64,000 nucleotides of DNA from NCBI RefSeq assembly GCF_001484965.1, contig NZ_LLYY01000017.1, positions 22,296-86,295 of the forward strand, written 5' to 3'. Shown one piece after another: positions 62,608 through 64,000 of this stretch (its first letter is position 1; each line of letters opens with the position of its first letter). A program made the translations under genes and the position numbers. The notes under the pieces were generated by a model, which was not told the DNA's origin, ran no database searches, and saw only the letters and a list, made by a program, of their open reading frames with translations. Source of the DNA: Shouchella shacheensis (lineage in GTDB: Bacteria; Bacillota; Bacilli; Bacillales; Bacillaceae_D).

Positions 62608-63825
62608 ATTAACTTAAAAGCAAAGCTCAAGCGGATGGAAGGCCATATCAACATAAAGGGTGTGGAAAGTGGGCAAAAGAAGGAGGCACGCAACACGTCC
62701 AAAGAATGGACCGACCTCGGGGCGAAGAGACGTGAATTCGACGGCGCCTCGATTTACGTTCGCGAGCGACGAATCCCTTACGAACAAAAGCATGGACGCT
62801 ATACGTTTAAAGAGATGGTCGATATACTGGAGCGCTGGGAAACGTGTAAGGAAACCCACCCCCTTTCTTGCAAAGGGATTGAGCGAGAGAAGCTGCTGTT
62901 CTTTGATACGGAAACGACAGGACTTTCAAGTGGAGCCGGTACGCAAATGTTTTTGCTTGGGTACGCAAAGTTTACAGAGGAGGATGTGCTCATTAGGCAG
63001 TTCTTCCTGCCAGGTCCGGAGGCGGAGGTAGCTCTGTATCACCATTTCTTAGCGGATGTGGCATCCATGGATCATCTTGTGACCTTTAACGGCAAAGCTT
63101 TTGACTGGCCGAGATTGAAGACCAGGCATACCTTCGTCCGTGATCGTGTACCAAAGCTACCGAAATTCGGCCATTTTGATTTGCTCCACGGGGCCCGGCG
63201 TCTCTGGAAGGACACGCTGCCATCGTGTGGGCTCGGGGTGATAGAAGAAGAGAAGCTCTGTTTTACACGAAGTGAGGATACGCCTTCCTATCTAGTTCCA
63301 ATGCTTTACTTTGACTTTGTCCGGGAGCAGGACCCGAGTCTTGTGGAAGGGGTGTTTTGCCACCATGAGTGGGATTTGCTTTCCCTAATCGCACTCTATG
63401 CAGAGATGACCGCGTTAATCCTTGGGGCTCCAGACCAAGCAACGGCTAAAGAGATATACGAAATTGCTCGCTGGTATGAAGCGGTGGGGGAGGAGTCGAA
63501 GGCACTTATTCTGTATGAAGGGCTCCTTATAGAAGAGGGGGAGTTAGCGTTAGCCAGCTTGTTGAAAAAAGCGGATCTCCTTAAGAAGCAAAGGCGCCAC
63601 GATGAGTCGTTGGCTTGCTATAAGTTCCTTCTTCGGCACTCGTATCAAAGCTGGCACAGTGCCACCCAGTGCGCACTTTTGCTCGAACATCATTCTAAAA
63701 ACGTACACGAGGCCCGTCTTTATGCCGACGAAGCACTTGCTTATGCGGAGACAGCAAAAGAACACGCAGAAGCCGTTAAACGAGTGGGGCGCTTGAGACG
63801 AAAAGCGGGAAATGAAGACGAGTAG
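62608..63825 (+). CDS. mrfB: Mitomycin repair exonuclease MrfB (YprB), probable ATT start
   Basis: A 405-residue protein: DEDD-type 3'-5' exonuclease with FFDTETTGLSSG (about 98-109), NGKAFDWPRLKTRH (about 161-174), HFDLLHGARRLW (about 189-200) and HHEWDLLS (about 253-260), then TPR-like helices (about 280-400). The only good Shine-Dalgarno (GGAGGAG, 62596-62602) lies five bases before ATT 62608, giving a start like other YprB proteins (x-NLKAKLKRM). No ATG, GTG or TTG exists in frame after the mrfA stop until ATG 62635, which lacks a ribosome site. Confidence 0.88.
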   Translation: MNLKAKLKRMEGHINIKGVESGQKKEARNTSKEWTDLGAKRREFDGASIYVRERRIPYEQKHGRYTFKEMVDILERWETCKETHPLSCKGIEREKLLFFDTETTGLSSGAGTQMFLLGYAKFTEEDVLIRQFFLPGPEAEVALYHHFLADVASMDHLVTFNGKAFDWPRLKTRHTFVRDRVPKLPKFGHFDLLHGARRLWKDTLPSCGLGVIEEEKLCFTRSEDTPSYLVPMLYFDFVREQDPSLVEGVFCHHEWDLLSLIALYAEMTALILGAPDQATAKEIYEIARWYEAVGEESKALILYEGLLIEEGELALASLLKKADLLKKQRRHDESLACYKFLLRHSYQSWHSATQCALLLEHHSKNVHEARLYADEALAYAETAKEHAEAVKRVGRLRRKAGNEDE

Positions 63826-63867
63826 ACTTTTTTCATTTCCCGGGGAAGCGCATATTTAGACGTACTT

Positions 63868-63952
63868 CGCGCTTGGAGAGGGGAAGGGTGTCGAATCTCC
63901 ACCAATCCTCTGTTTTATCGGTTTCCGAAAGAAGACCCCCTCTTCAAGCGCG
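63868..63952. other. Long inverted repeat near the right edge (possible structured RNA)
   Basis: CGCGCTTGGAGAGGGG (63868-63883) is matched by CCCCTCTTCAAGCGCG (63937-63952), 15 of 16 bases paired, with a 53-base loop. The stretch 63826-64000 has no open frame I can support. It could be a riboswitch or other RNA for a gene beyond the edge, or the start of another repeat type. It does not match RNase P, tmRNA or the L box. Confidence 0.45.
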
Positions 63953-64000
63953 TGTAGGGCGGAGCCCAGCGATAAGGGGGAGATGAATGTCGGTTAGGCG

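Overview
The window looks like a chromosomal segment of a spore-forming, moderately GC-rich member of the Bacillaceae, probably an alkaliphilic or halotolerant Bacillus relative. The basis is gene content and order: bacillithiol synthesis (bshA, bshB1), a bacilliredoxin, sporulation genes (sspM, kapB, a Spo0E-like gene, a RacA-like gene), mrfAB, recU-ponA, and a dapB-mgsA-bshB1-bshA-cca-birA-panBCD-dinG order close to that of Bacillus subtilis. PonA also carries a very acidic extracellular tail. No phage, insertion sequence, CRISPR array, rRNA or tRNA was seen.

Layout. 1-14.6 kb is a housekeeping run: the end of a zinc-ribbon protein, ypjC, then ypjD-dapB-mgsA, bshB1-bshA-cca-birA, panBCD behind a structured leader, a TPR protein, dinG and an MTA/SAH deaminase. 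14.6-22.3 kb holds ypmA, tseB, asnS, dnaD, nth and the double-GTPase dynamin dynA. 22.6-29.1 kb holds ponA and recU on the minus strand, yppC, sspM, a RacA-like gene, yppE and a small membrane protein. 29.3-37.6 kb holds ilvA, a DJ-1/PfpI protein, rnz, a thiol-redox group (thioredoxin-like, brxA, and a thioredoxin-fold gene broken by a 7-bp tandem duplication), a phosphoesterase, cvfC-like, and two PH-domain membrane proteins. 38-41.3 kb is a minus-strand block with telA. 41.9-48 kb is gltAB. 48-53.6 kb is a group of small membrane, sporulation and lysine-pathway genes, with dapA behind a lysine riboswitch. 53.7-64 kb holds a MarR-mhqO-mhqD operon, a GNAT enzyme, an ABC ATPase, pepF and mrfAB.

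The genes fit together as basic physiology. dapB and dapA serve lysine and diaminopimelate synthesis for wall and spore; PonA, TseB, DnaD, RecU, Nth, DinG and MrfAB serve wall growth and DNA replication or repair; BshA/BshB1 make the thiol that bacilliredoxin uses; KapB, Spo0E-like, SspM and RacA-like proteins act in sporulation.

The most unusual content is not a protein system. It is a family of roughly 120-bp intergenic hairpin elements, about 14 full or reduced copies, all in one orientation, each just 3' of a gene or its terminator. Different copies keep the same predicted fold with different stem sequences. Also notable are the fresh frameshift, a probable ATT start codon for mrfB, the panB leader with its terminator, and palindromes sitting inside the gltA and marR promoters.
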